Assembly (NCBI RefSeq): GCF_037975245.1
Contig: NC_092565.1
Location: 16,399,499-16,463,498, forward strand
Direction: 5' to 3'
DNA from: Apostichopus japonicus
Taxonomy: Eukaryota; Echinodermata; Holothuroidea; Aspidochirotida; Stichopodidae
Length of the DNA: 64,000 nucleotides
The notes beneath the pieces are model-generated. The model had not been told where the DNA came from, did not search any database, and saw only the letters and a program-made list of their open reading frames with translations. A program made the translations under genes and the position numbers. Below are positions 21,201-33,927 of this stretch, one piece after another (positions within the stretch are counted from its first letter, which is position 1; every line of letters begins with the position of its first letter).

Positions 21201-24200
21201 ACTTTTGAACAGAGACGTCAACGCCTAGCTGCGTGTTTGTATATATTTTTTTTAAATTTATCACCTCCTTTGTCGATAAAGAAAACTATGTTAGTCAACG
21301 AGCTGTCCCTGCGTATGTATAGCGATATGCGTATAACGCATTGCATTTTTCGACTATTACTCATATTTTGACAAGATGGGAGCAACTTCATCGTATTGCG
21401 TCGTATACACAATGGTACATTGCAATAGTTTGGTTGCACAGCCTATTCAAATTTCAATGGACACTGATATTAAGCACTATCTTAAAAACTCTCGACTTGA
21501 ATCGATATCTGAAATAGAAGCTTTACTAGGACAGCGGCGTAACTACGAGTAAGGAAAGGTCGTGTGGGTTACGTGTGGGTGCCTGTGGGTCTAAGGATCA
21601 CTCTTTAAATCTGGTCATTGACAGTAATAGCAGATCCCTTTACAGTACCCTTTTCCATCCACTCCCTTGCCTCCAAAAAACCTGATATGTTACTTGAAAT
21701 ATACTGACATCTTTGAAATTACATTGAGATAGAATCACGATGTTTCATGAGCTCAGAATCCATATTTCATTGTAAAGAAATAGCAAATTGATCTAACGTT
21801 TATTTCAGCCTTTTACAAGATAACCCCATCCGTCGATTATCGTCAGCAGTTCTTGATGAAATGATCGACGGAGGTACCATGTGAGTTAATTTTCCTATCA
21901 TTCCAAGCCTTTCATATATTGATATCGACTTTGCACTTCGCCCTGTATCCCGTGGACATAAAAAAGCCAAGATGTACTTTGTCAGCTATTAATTATTTAC
22001 TCATCTATACATTTCTAACATTCTTTGCGTCAGCATATGGATTCACAGGATTGTAATTTCCATTTTATTTAATCTCTTATTTGAATCGCAGGGATCAGCA
22101 GATCTGTATTCAATTTGACTGCCTAATAATTATCACATCGATGTTGCTTTACAATTGGACTTCTGTATTTATATATAGGTAATCAACGTGAAAGGTTAAT
22201 GATTTACGTCGCGTTGTTGTAAGTTGGTCTCGCCTTATGAAACCAACATACACACAAAGTTGTTACATTGTTGTGATTTTAAACTAATTTAGGCGATACA
22301 CTAATGACTTAACACTGTTATCGAAATAACAGTTTATAGTTGCTGAAGACTAACATTGAAATATTCCAATAACTCTCACCACGATTCATTTTAAAATATA
22401 TAGGTATCTATCTTGTGAACACCTTACAATGCCCACGATTCGGGAACAACTGAATGTGTAAGTTTATTCAATTATCTCTATTTTGGTATTGCTGATGAGT
22501 GTAAAAAAATATGCCACTATGCAATAATGAACAACTTAGTATCTTTCTCTGGTGACAATCGGTGGAAGTGACTCCTCCCGCTATAACTACTATTTACGTT
22601 GTACCGGAGGGAGCCGTTACTCAACGCAGCTCTGAAAAAAAAAACAATTGCATACTTGTTAATAATTAATTTTAATCCCTAACTACACATCGAAGAGTTA
22701 CTATTGTATTTTCTCTGCACGATTCAACCCGCTTGATGTGTACACCGTGACGTGCTAAACGAGCAAAATAGAAATCAATGGCTAAGAAAAAGAATGTTAC
22801 TTAACTCATTAACATTGTACTGATAAATGGATTAATGATATTTATTACAAAGATTATCAATGATATTAGAATGCAAAGAAATCATTTTATGTTACCTCCT
22901 AGTAGCAACCCCGACCTCGCATTTGAAATTCGACTGTCAGCTGTGGTTTCGTGTAAACGAACAGTATAGTAGTCTCCCTAAATAAGCGAATGAAAATATA
23001 TCATATTTATACATAATGTCTGCACCATTTGGTTCTAGAACATGTCTGCGTCCATCGACTGTAATGGTAATGAACATCAGCTACGACGCTGCCCGTTGGT
23101 TCCAGGCTAGAGGATTTAGTTGTATCGGAACTAAGGTGGATAATCTCCGAGAGTGTACATCTTGTCCAACTGGCACATACGGTGGACACGTAAATGACGA
23201 CACTTGCCAGGCTTGTCCACGTGGTATGTATTGTCACTGGTGAACCTCTGGCAAACTTTTTTGTTTATAAACATTGAAGCCACAGTTCTCTTTTGTTTTT
23301 GGTTTGATATTTATAAGAGGATGAAGTGATGGTTTGTTCGTATTTTGGTGTTGATGCTTGTCAGTTAATACTCTTCAACTAACAGACAAGTTTGCAAAGG
23401 CTCGTTTATCTCTAACTAAGAAAAACAGTTTTTGTATAAGAAGTAAAGTATGAATGGACATTCGCTATAACTTCAACATTATTTGTCACACATGATTGCC
23501 ATATGGAACTCTAATTATTACAAGTCTTTCCGTATCTTTTCACAGGTGGCTTTTATCAAGATCAAGTTGGCCAATACTCCTTGGATGGAACGTCCATGAA
23601 CTGTAAAAATTGCACTGAAGGAACGTTTGTAAGGGACGGTTCAGGAAAAGACCCTCTGAGCTGTAAAGTTTGTCCCACTGGAACAAATAAGAACGGATTG
23701 GCAGGATTTCGAGCTTGCTCATGTTTGGATAACTATTTCAGGCGTGATCGTTTTGATAAATGTGAGCTTTGTCCACAGGAGGGTGTACATTGCAAGAATG
23801 ATTACATGGCCATAGGCCAAGGCTACTACTGGAACTGGAGTTACACAAATATTGATGAATACAAACGATTTGTAGAAAACCTTCTGACATTTAATGACTC
23901 GTACAAAAACGATACTACGAGATTTAATGGATCTCTTCCCATAGCTCATAAATGTTTGAAGAGCGATAGATGCGCTAATGACGTTGATCAAATCACAGGA
24001 AATTGTGCGGAAGGCTACATTGGTTGGATGTGCACAAACTGTGACGAAGAATTCTTCCCTATATTTGGATTTTGTCGTCCTTGTCCAGCTCTTAAATATT
24101 TCATTTTGGAATCTTCAGTCATTTTGATCATTCTTGCTCTTTTCCTCTTTCTTCTGTTCAAAACTTATCGTAATCAAAAAAGACGGTCTAGATCCCTAGT

Positions 24201-26026
24201 AGACAGTACGTTGGCCTTGACCAAAATAGTTCTAGGATTTTATCAAATTATGGCAGAATTTTGGGAATCTATAGATGTTATCTTTTGGCCACAGTTTTTT
24301 AGAAGCATTGCTGCATGGCTAGATGTTTTGCAATTTAATATTTCAAGCATACTGATAAAGCCTAAGTGTTTCTGGCCTGCATTTGAGCTAACACCGTACA
24401 CAGCTTTTACTCTGGGCGCTATGTTTCCATTCTTTTCAATGGCTTGTGCCATTCTTGCTATTGGTGCGGTAAAAGTTCACGCAAGAGTTTCAGAAAAGAA
24501 GAGCCCTGCAAACGTTGACGATATTACTTCCCGCTTGCAACTTCACCAAAATAATATTCTTACCTTTCTGGTTCTTATATTATTTGTCACTTACACATCC
24601 ACTTGTAACGTTACCTTTGCACTTTACGGCCCTACTTGCGACACGTTTTCTCTCGATGAGTTTGGTGTTTATAACATTAGCATATTGCGGTCTGATTACT
24701 CAATAAACTGTAACACGACCACCCATCGTCGTTTTCAAATCGCTTCGTACTGTTCGTCAATTTATGTTATTGCACTTCCGGTAGTTCTGTATCTTCTCTT
24801 GTGGAAACATTCTCGTCGAAATGGCAGCAGCGAGCTTGATGAACACAACAATGATGACTCACCAAAGTGGTTGAGATTTCTTAATGAGAATTACCAGTCT
24901 GATTTCTGGTACTGGGAAATCATCGAACTTGTTCGTAAAGTGTCACAGACTTTCGTAATCGTCATAATTGGGTGGAATGGTTATTTTTCTGTCACAATTA
25001 CGTTAACATTGGCTGTTATCTTCCTGAGTTTACATATTTCCTTCAAACCGATGAAAGACAGGGTTGAGTATTACTTACAGGTGGGTTTGAGTACTAATTG
25101 TAGAATTAAAGACGCACATGGCCCTTTTTTGGGGAAGACAGAAGTACAGTGCACAAACTTAAATTTGAATATACGGGAATGTGGAGCGGTTTGTATGCTG
25201 TTGTTAAGCATGAATATTTATTTCATGATTGTCTTGATGGGGAAATGTTTTCATTTAGCATATCTACTACTAATAGTCTTAGCCTTTTCGTAAAGAGAGG
25301 AAAGTGGAAGTGTGGCGGGATTGAGGGTAGGGAGGTAGACATGGTACTATCTCGCGTGCTTTGGTGGTTCTGAAGACATATGGTAAATGGTATTCAAAAC
25401 GTTACTCATTATTTGTAAAATAGCTGTTCATATTGAAGATACTTTGACTCTTTTCAGCTGATGTCCCTTTGGGCCATTTTCTTCAACATGCTTGTAGCAG
25501 CAGTTCCAGCTCCGGAATCTTTCACTGGACAATTCTCAACCGATATCCTGGTCACGTTTCTGGTGATTTTAAACACTGGTGTTATTGTCATTGCACTAGG
25601 TGAGTGATGTCAAGATTATTTATAAAAAAAACACATTATTTGCTAAGACAGTTGTCGGAAAGACTATTATTAAATGGTGATAAAATGGTAATTAGAAGCC
25701 GATTGAGGATACTTAAGAGCAAAGAAGCATGTTCAGACACAAAAAGGCATACTCTCTCCGCGTCCAAGTTATTTGCAACCTTTACCTACTACCAAGGATC
25801 CAAGGCGTGATAAGTTTAAACATCCGATCAAGCAGTCATCGTAATTTAAACCAGTTCCTAAAAATATGGATAATTGCAGAAATGTCTCTTTTCAGCTGTG
25901 ACCGTCTTGAAGATGGGTAAAATTATTTACAGTAGAAATTGTCTCCGAAGAGGAAGCAGCGGGTTCCGAACTAACGAAGGACAAGATGAGCATTTCTACG
26001 ATGAAGTGCAACCTCTTATCAATTGA
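18277..26026 (+). CDS. LRR / cysteine-rich / multi-pass membrane receptor, copy 2 (no own 5' cap exons)
   Basis: Exons: 18277-18348 (LRR), 18782-18934 (two LRRs), 20970-21050 and 21809-21880 (LRRs), 22404-22457, 23039-23223 (Cys-rich), 23546-25080, 25458-25599, 25896-26026 (TGA 26024-26026). The total is 808 codons with no stop. The first exon begins in phase 2, needing two bases from an upstream exon, so 18277 is not a start. No LRR N-terminal cap, signal peptide or initiator exon is seen between the gene 1 stop and 18277; this is exactly the part that gene 3 draws from single-copy DNA. The gene is therefore a 5'-truncated duplicate, a silent copy, or an alternative 3' cassette spliced to gene 1 LRR exons. 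Exon 23546-25080 differs from copy 1 at four residues (L to V, A to V, H to D, F to I). Confidence 0.8.
23546..25080 (+). CDS. Main membrane-domain exon, copy 2
   Basis: Same exon and length as copy 1. It carries V in AVKVHARV, V in ALPVVLY, D in SSELDEH and I in VIVIIGWNG. The donor at 25081 is intact. Downstream in the intron, the TTTCAG seen at 5870-5875 and in unit 3 reads TTTCATG in this copy, so a cryptic acceptor there is lost and the unspliced frame runs on to 25293. Confidence 0.85.
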
Positions 26027-26467
26027 TATCAGCACCAGTGTACAATATATCCCTTGGAGTTATCCCTATCTACAAAGGTTCTGTCTTGCGATAAGCAGTT
26101 GAGAGTGGCACTTGGACTCCGATCTGTTGCATTTCATTAGGAACGGTTGAAGTTGCGGCGTCGTTGATATAGCCAGTTGTGTAAAAAGCATACAGTAAAT
26201 ATCGCATATGGGAGACTAATGCTGGTTACATGCTGTTGACATAAAAACCTAAATGAGATATATGCCACACCGTTCAGCCATTTCCTCATCCCCAATTTTG
26301 TAAACTTTTCATTACACTGCAATAATATTGCAACAGGGTATATGTCAGTGCATGACTATGTGTTTGGATCAGACAAAACTTACGTCATGTAAATATGTAT
26401 TATTATTAAAATGATTATTATTAGTTGTTATTATTATTATTATTATTATTATTAATACTTATTCAAA

Positions 26468-27060
26468 ATGCCATTTTGCACCGCTTCAGATGCAAATGTG
26501 AAGTATTTTAAATTGAGGTTTATTCATGATCGTACTTTAGGAACGTATAGACTGCTTAATTTAATGGGGAAAGTTGATAGCCCTCTTTGCACTTTCTGTC
26601 ATATTCATACTGAGACCATAGAGCACTCTTCTGGTCATGTCAGGTCACTTCTAGTTTTCTTTTAGACTGTGAGCACAACTATTTTGGGTGGCAGTTTATA
26701 TTTTCGAAAAGAAACATTTTCTTTGGTCGAAGTCACGTTAGTTATAATCCTATTAATTTCTGTATTCTGTATTGTTAATATTATAACTTTGATTGTAAAC
26801 TGAACAATAACATGCCAGATTTCAAAATTGTTTTCCCCCCAAAATGAAGTTCATTATAAAAGTTGAGAAACACATTGCTTACAATAATAGAACTTCAAAG
26901 TCTTGCAGAAATAACCATAAAGCATTGCAACGAAGTCTTCCTAATTGCATTGATGAATTGGAAGAATTAATTTTTGAGAACATTATACTGTATACATTAT
27001 ATTGTCCGTCAATGAATTATGTAACATACGTACTGTATTTCATGAATTATATCTGAATAA
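26468..27060 (+). mobile_element. L1-like LINE C-terminal end, unit 2 (decayed)
   Basis: Duplicate of 7110-7740 with the same CTFC and HTETIEH knuckle, lacking the 28-bp repeat insertion of unit 1. An upstream ATT microsatellite is longer here. Confidence 0.62.
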
Positions 27061-27179
27061 AGGAGATGGAAAAAACAATCTTCTTCTTATCATGATTATG
27101 ATTTTTATTATGATATTATTATTCTTAGTGTTATTATATGATATAATTATTATTATTTTATTATTAATGCCTTCAAAAA

Positions 27180-29903
27180 ACAAGGAGGCCGACCACCTTC
27201 ATCGAGCCAATCTTCATTTACTCATTCTCGTTCTACATGTACGTGAAACAACAGGCCTATCGCGCTACGCAATGTGGGATCCGGAGAACAGTGATGACAA
27301 AAGTGGCGTCGATGTAGGAGGAGGCTAAAAGGCTGCAATTGAAGGCTTTCAGCGAGTCGTAGAACGGCTCTAGAAAACCATATTCTATCTTAGATGACTT
27401 GACTAAAACTGATCTCACAGAAAAGAAGAAATGGGCTGCCAAAGTCACTGAACTGTATGATCAAGGCATCAACTTAAGAATTTTCAGAGGGAAATGGAGA
27501 AATTTCTCGGGGATGCCATATCAGATCTAAAGTTCCTTTACAAGATACGCATAGCATTCCTAATGACGAATGCCTTTGGCAAAATGAATGGGGAGGTCGA
27601 ATTATTTTTAGTCATGGGTCTTCTTCTAGCAGAGGTGTTTTTATGATCTTTAATCCTACATTAGAAGTGACCATTATCCGTTGTTAGCTTCTGCTAGCGG
27701 TAGATCCATTATTACCGAGTTAAAAATCTCTGACAAAATATTCGCCATTGTTTGTTTATACCGTCCCAATTCGGATGATGCAGACTTCTTTCAAGAATTA
27801 TTACTGAAACTTAATGATTATTCCAGTGACACCCTTATCATTGGCGGTGACTTCAACTTATTTTTAAATTTACATTTAGATAACAAGGGGCATTTCAAGG
27901 ACTGATTTTAACGCTAGATAAAAGTGTCTGGAGCTAATGTCTACTTACGACTTGATTGACATTTGGAGAGACAGTAATCCGCATAAACGAGATTTCAGTT
28001 GGAGGTCAAATATTACTCCGGCTATTTCCTGTCGACTAGACTTTTTCTAATTTCGCGAAAGGTGGGGTCTTCCATCACTCATTGTTTGTTCTCTCCTTAG
28101 TTTACAGTCGGACCACTCAATTGTGAACTTCAATTTAACCACGTATTCTGGGGCAAGGGGTCCAGGTGTCTGGAAATTTAACTGCTCCTTCCTAAAGGAC
28201 AATGAGTATACTCACTTCATCAGCAACATTATTCATTCAGCTAATACCACAGACCAGTATCAAAGTCCTGCGTTAAAATGGGACTTTATAAAGTATCAAC
28301 TTCGTAAGGTGTCTTCAAATTATGGTAAAATAAGAGCTACAGAGCGTAGTAAAAATGAAACTGAGACTATAAAAAAAACATTTCAAACTTACAGAAATAT
28401 TATCATAATATGCCATCGCCGGATACTTTAAAAAATATTAGCAATTAAAAGAATTATACTGAAGCAATTGTTTGACTATAAATAACTAGGTATTATTGTT
28501 CTCTCCGGAGCAAGATGGGTAGGGGAAGGTGAGAAAAATACAAGTTATTTTTTAAACCTGGAAAGACGCAATAAGTCTGTTAATGTTATTCGTAATTAAA
28601 AAACACATACTGGTACCAATATTACCGATAAAACTTCAATTCTGCATGAAATGTTTTTATTTTATAGTGAATTGTGTTCTAGTCAAGGCCTCACCTCCTT
28701 TTTTCGTGGCTTTAAAATCCCTAGGTCTTTGAATGAGGATGATGCGAACTTATATGTCGGCCCATTAAAAGAGGATTAGTGTAAATCTGCCCTTTTATCA
28801 ATGTGCAATGGTAAAAGCCCGGGTAATGAAGGTTATCAGTGAAATTTTACAGTTTTTCTGGAAGATATTGGTAGAATTGTTACTAATTCCCTTAATTTCG
28901 CTTTCCAAAAGTCTTCTCTTTCATGTTAGCAGTCTCGTAGCCTCCTTACTCTTATTCCAAAACGAGGAAAAGATCATATTTGTGTTAAGAATTTTCGTCC
29001 CATTTCACTATTAAATACAGACTACAAAATAAGTTCTAAGGCATTAGCAACGAGAGTTAAGAAATTTCTCAACTCAGTTATTGGTTCTAGTCGAACTGGT
29101 TATATTGAAGGTCGCTTTATCGGGGAAAATGTTCGATGTGTTTTAGATTCTATTGATTATTGTAAAACAAATATAATTCTTTTTTTTTTGTTATTGATTC
29201 TGAAGAAAGCTTTTGATAGTTTGAAATGGATGTTTTTAAGTTTAAGATTAATGATGATTTTTGTCCATGGGTTGGATCTCTATACTCTGGCTCCTCTGCA
29301 ACTGTTTGTAATAATGGTTTTGCGTCTCAGTCGTTTGACATTACTAGAGGGGTTAGACAAAGTTGCCCTTAAAGTTCTTATATTTTCATTTTATGCGTTG
29401 AACTGCTGGCTAAGAAAGTTAATACAAATGCAAATATCAGAGATATTTCGGTTCTCAATCAGGATTCTTCAATATGCCGATGACACTATTTTGTTCCTAG
29501 ACGGTTCAGATAATGCACTTAGGGAGACTGTTTTGCTTTTGAAAGAGTTTGCATCGGCATCAGGACTTAAATCAGCATTTTGCGTTATCTGCTATGGTTT
29601 TTCTCATCCTCGCTGATTCCACGATGCCATAACGACATACATAACTAGCTTATCCATTCAAATCTTACTTCAAATGGTGGAGTAAAAGTCGAACAATATA
29701 CAACTTTCAACTTTGTTTTTCTCGAAGATATTTTCCATTGGGATCCAAATAAATCTCGCCCATATTGCAACTACAAGGCAGATGATGTGGACACGCTTAA
29801 ATGCATTCATTAATGATATTCCTAATGCTTGGTCTGATTTTACATTTAAAGAAGTTAATGATAACCTTAAAAGTCAAGTCATCTGGAATAATCATCTAAA
29901 GTA
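27180..29903 (+). mobile_element. L1-like LINE endonuclease and RT, unit 2 (decayed)
   Basis: Duplicate of 7860-10572. The endonuclease GGDFN and SDHSIV motifs are readable. The RT box reads YADDTILFLDGSDNAL near 29475-29520, so the catalytic pair is retained in this copy while other stops and frameshifts remain. The insertion predates the duplication because every unit shares the same edges. Confidence 0.78.
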
Positions 29904-32765
29904 AATGACAAGGTAATATTTTATAAAACATAATTAAATAAAGGAATAAGATGCATAAATGATATAATTGATGAACATTATTACTTTTTTTTTATCGTTC
30001 TCAGATTTCAGAGAAAAGTATTACTTTAACTGCCCATTGACTGTTTAATGTAGTATTATTAATGCCATCATAGCTAACTGGAGAAGGTCATTGAATCGAT
30101 TGAGAAGATTTGCCAAATCAAATTTAAATACCATTTTCATATGAAAAAGGCAACAAGTGAACACGATCTTTGAGATGTGTCAAAAGTTACCAGTCTTTGT
30201 GACTATGAAATGGTTGCAAGAAATAGAAGTGAGTTCGGTAGTTTAACGTCATTCAGGCTAACTGGTGCAGGCAGTAGAGCGATTATTGTGATCATAGTTA
30301 TCAGGGACCAAATTAAATGGTAGTCCGATCGTCCAAGACGACCAAAATTTATATCCCTTTCTACAACCCTCGTTCTAACCTTGATAGAGCAGTCATTCAG
30401 CCACCATGTAGCCCCCCTACAACCCCTTATTAACCTTGGAAGTGCAGGAATACAGCCACCCCATGTACAGTAGCCACACCGGCTATCCTTGGGAATGCAG
30501 TGCTACCACAACTCACCCACCTAATCCGCTCCTTATCGTGAAACCCAGAAAACCGAGCGAAGAACGTCGTTTCTGTAGCGTCCTATAACTCGAACGCAAT
30601 GCATGTTAAACAGACAGCCCTCGTTAATATAAGTTCGTGAACTGAAATTGCGCCACCTCTTCAGTACACTTGGCTTACAGAGCGAATTGACCCAGTATTG
30701 AACCCTATTACATATATGTCATAGCATGTATACCCTAATACAAATAAATAATAGTGGCGCTCGTCCGTTTTGTTATCACCGAAATCTTCCCCCTCCTCCA
30801 GCAAAAAGGACGTAAAAACCGTCTTCAGTATTACTTTTTGCAAATAAAGGTATGTGTCCAAGGAATTGCTAAAATATTTGAACACGCTCATACTGTAGAC
30901 TGTCACAAACAAGTCTACTGTGTCTACAAGGGTCCACAAGGGTCTACAAGGGTCGACTATGTAGGTAACAAACCCAATTAGAAAACGTTTAGATTATTTA
31001 GGTCCAACTTCTTCTTGACCGATCTGAACTATCAATCTCGTTTAGGATTAATTGATCGGACTAAGCAACACTTTTAGATTTTTCATCAAAGTAACTTTAA
31101 CGTTAGTGTGCAACTAAAGAATTCGATTAATCCCTCGATGATACATTCGTCGCCCAAAAACTTATTCTGAGCCGCCTTCATCAACTTGCTTGTACCATCG
31201 GTTACAGCACCGAAATCTTTCTGAGGGAATCTCTCAGATAATGTAATGGTCACGGCGTTTGTCATTTTAAATAAATCTGTTATCAGTAATGCGTTTGGTA
31301 AGTGCCATGCTATATATTTCTAATCTGACTAGTGTGTTAAAGTAATTGTATTTCTTTAACACTATACAGGTACGTGTTAGTTTAACAGTTGAATTTTATT
31401 CTTGGTGTAAAATTAGGTCTACCAACAGTTCAGTACAACGACATTAGCATACAACTAACAAAAATAAAAAATTAAAAAAATCATTGGATGAACAGGGAGA
31501 TGTAAAAAGCAGATATGAAGGCTTGAATAGTATTGGACAAAAAAAATCCCCAATTTTTAATTGATTATTCCCCCAAATATCTAAGCTCAGTATCAACGCC
31601 AAAGAAAACCCATAAGTATCATATGATAGAAGGTTCCACGGAATGTTTATGAATAGTTTAACTAAAGCAAACTTGGGTGAATTAATTAAATTGTCAAATT
31701 TAGTAAACGGAAGTAGTCTCCAACGAATGGAATTTCCTTTACGATAGTGAGAATTTGAAAATTAGAAAGTTTGAGAAGAGAATTCGTGTTTGTTATATAA
31801 ATATCATTAATTAACTGATCTCGACAACTTTTGTTATTAGTCATTTACCATATCATTTTGTGTACTACTTTTGCTTTAATGTAAAGTGTTAATACAGAGG
31901 TCCAGACATTTTCCTTATTTCTTTCTTCCTTTCCTGCATGGAAGTGTGTTCTGCTTTGTTTCCCTAAGCAATTATATCTGTATATTGCATATTGGCAACA
32001 ACAAATAAATGAAATGAAATACAAAACTATGGACTAAGACTAAGACTCTCGGTGGAAAGCACGTTTCTTGTTCTATAATGATGTGGCTTGCTTCTAAATT
32101 TGTCTCTTAAATAAAAACGTTTAGTTCATTTTCCAATTGACAAAAATATACGGCAGTTTAAAAGTGCCATCGAAGAATAAAATATGTAACCTTAATTAGT
32201 TACCATTTTGCAGAAATATTTTATAGTGACGATATGTAAAAAGTGGCTATTTCATCAGTATTTAGAAAATTTGTTAAGTCGAAAGATTGTAAAATATCAA
32301 CAACTAAGCATTTTGCAGAAAATTGTTGAAACGACGAGATAAACCTTCATAAACTGTTATTTCAACCATTTAATTTTGGAACAATTTTGAATATGCCGAC
32401 GTGGAAAGGTGTCAACATTTGAACATTTTCCAGAATATTGGTGATATTACGAGATGTCATAAATTGTTAATTCAACATTTTGCAGAAAATCGTTAGTGTA
32501 AAGAAATTCTTATCTTGATGGCACGTAAAAGCTGCAACAAAGTATAACAGAGTGCAAAATAGTATAAACAGGAAGTTAGCAATTGATAAAAATTGAAATA
32601 AAACTCCCATATAGGCTTGGAACTCCTGAACAAGTACGATGAATAAGAGAAAAGGGCAATGGATTGTATTTATTTTCAAAATTCAATACAAAGCAGTGTG
32701 GTAAAGTAGTAACGGGATAATTGTAAATTTGGCAAGATATTCATCCACTTGCATCTAGTATGAAG
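29904..32765. other. Unique AT-rich DNA, no gene recognised, unit 2
   Basis: Duplicate of 10573-13421 with scattered substitutions and small indels, such as a repeated ACTAAG at 32035-32046. The short open frames are kept only because divergence is low; no splice sites or domains support them. Confidence 0.55.
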
Positions 32766-33704
32766 CTTACACACATAATCTATTTGGTCTTGCCAGGATA
32801 GGTTCATACCTATCCCGATGCTGACGGTCTTACACACATAATCTATTTGGTCTGGCCATGCAGGAAAGGTTCATACATATCCTGATGCTGACGGTCTTAC
32901 ATACATAATCTATTTGGTCTTGTCAGGATAGGTTAATATCTATCCTGATGCTGACGGTCTTACACACATAATCTATTAGGTCTTGCCAGGATAGGTTCAT
33001 ATCTATCCTGGTGCAGACGGTTTTACACAAATCATTTTGGTCTTGTCAGGATAGGTTCATATATCTATCCTGGTGCTGACGGTCTTATATACATAATCTA
33101 TTTGGTCTTGCCAGGATAGGTCCATATCTATCCTGGTGCTGACAGTTTTACACAAATCTATTTGGTCTTGTCAGGATAGGTTCATATCTATCCTGGTGCT
33201 GACGGTCTTATATACATAATCTATTTGGTCTTGCCAGGATAGGTTCATATCTATCCTGATGCTGACGGTCTTATATATATGTATCTACTTGGTCTTGTCA
33301 GGATAGGTTAATATCTATCCTGATGCTGACGGTCTTATATACATAATCTATTTGGTCGTGTCAGGATAGCTTCATATCTATCCTGGTGCTGACAGTCTTA
33401 CACACATAATCTGTTTGGTCTTGCCATGATAGGTTCATATCTATCCTGGTGCTGATGGTCTTACACACATAATCTAGTTGGTCTTGCCAGGATAGGTTCA
33501 TATCTATCCTGGTGCTGACAGTCTTACACACATAATCTATTTGGTCTTTTCAGGATAGGTTCATATCTATCCTAGTGCTGACGGTCTTACACACATAATC
33601 TATTTGGTCTTGCCAGGATAGGTTCATATCTATCCTGGTGCTGACAGTCTTACACACATAATCTATTTGGTCTTGCCAGGATAGTTCATATCTATCCTGA
33701 CACC
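32766..33704. repeat. 63-bp satellite, fused block of unit 2 (about 15 monomers)
   Basis: The first monomer starts like block A of unit 1 (CCAGGATAGGTTCATACC) and finishes like a block B monomer (CCTATCCCGATGC), then continues with the irregular CCATGCAGGAAAGG monomer of block B. It is therefore a recombinant of the two blocks, and everything between them in unit 1 is missing. Confidence 0.92.
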
Positions 33705-33927
33705 CCAGAGCCTTTCACATTTTACATTTGCAAGTTGATTTACATTCATATGCACTAAGAAGGTCAGTATTTGTTAATGTACGTTACCTTTGTCTTGAAA
33801 AGACTACAGCATTTAGTTTCATCTATATTTATTACCATCATATTATTACTACATCTATATATATATATATATTCGTATATCTTCATTTAATTTATGAGAT
33901 AAATCCGTTATGGTTTTCCCCACTAAC

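Larger units (their letters stand above)
16847..33927 (+). repeat. Segmental duplication unit 2 (complete)
   Basis: This unit runs from AAAAGGATACACATATTTGG to the shared CACTAAC at 33921-33927. It abuts unit 1 head to tail and carries receptor gene 2. Compared with unit 1 it lacks about 2.4 kb between the two satellite blocks, so its satellite is one fused block. From 33928 onward it no longer resembles the unit 1/2 junction and enters single-copy DNA, so this is the right flank of the tandem pair. Confidence 0.93.
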
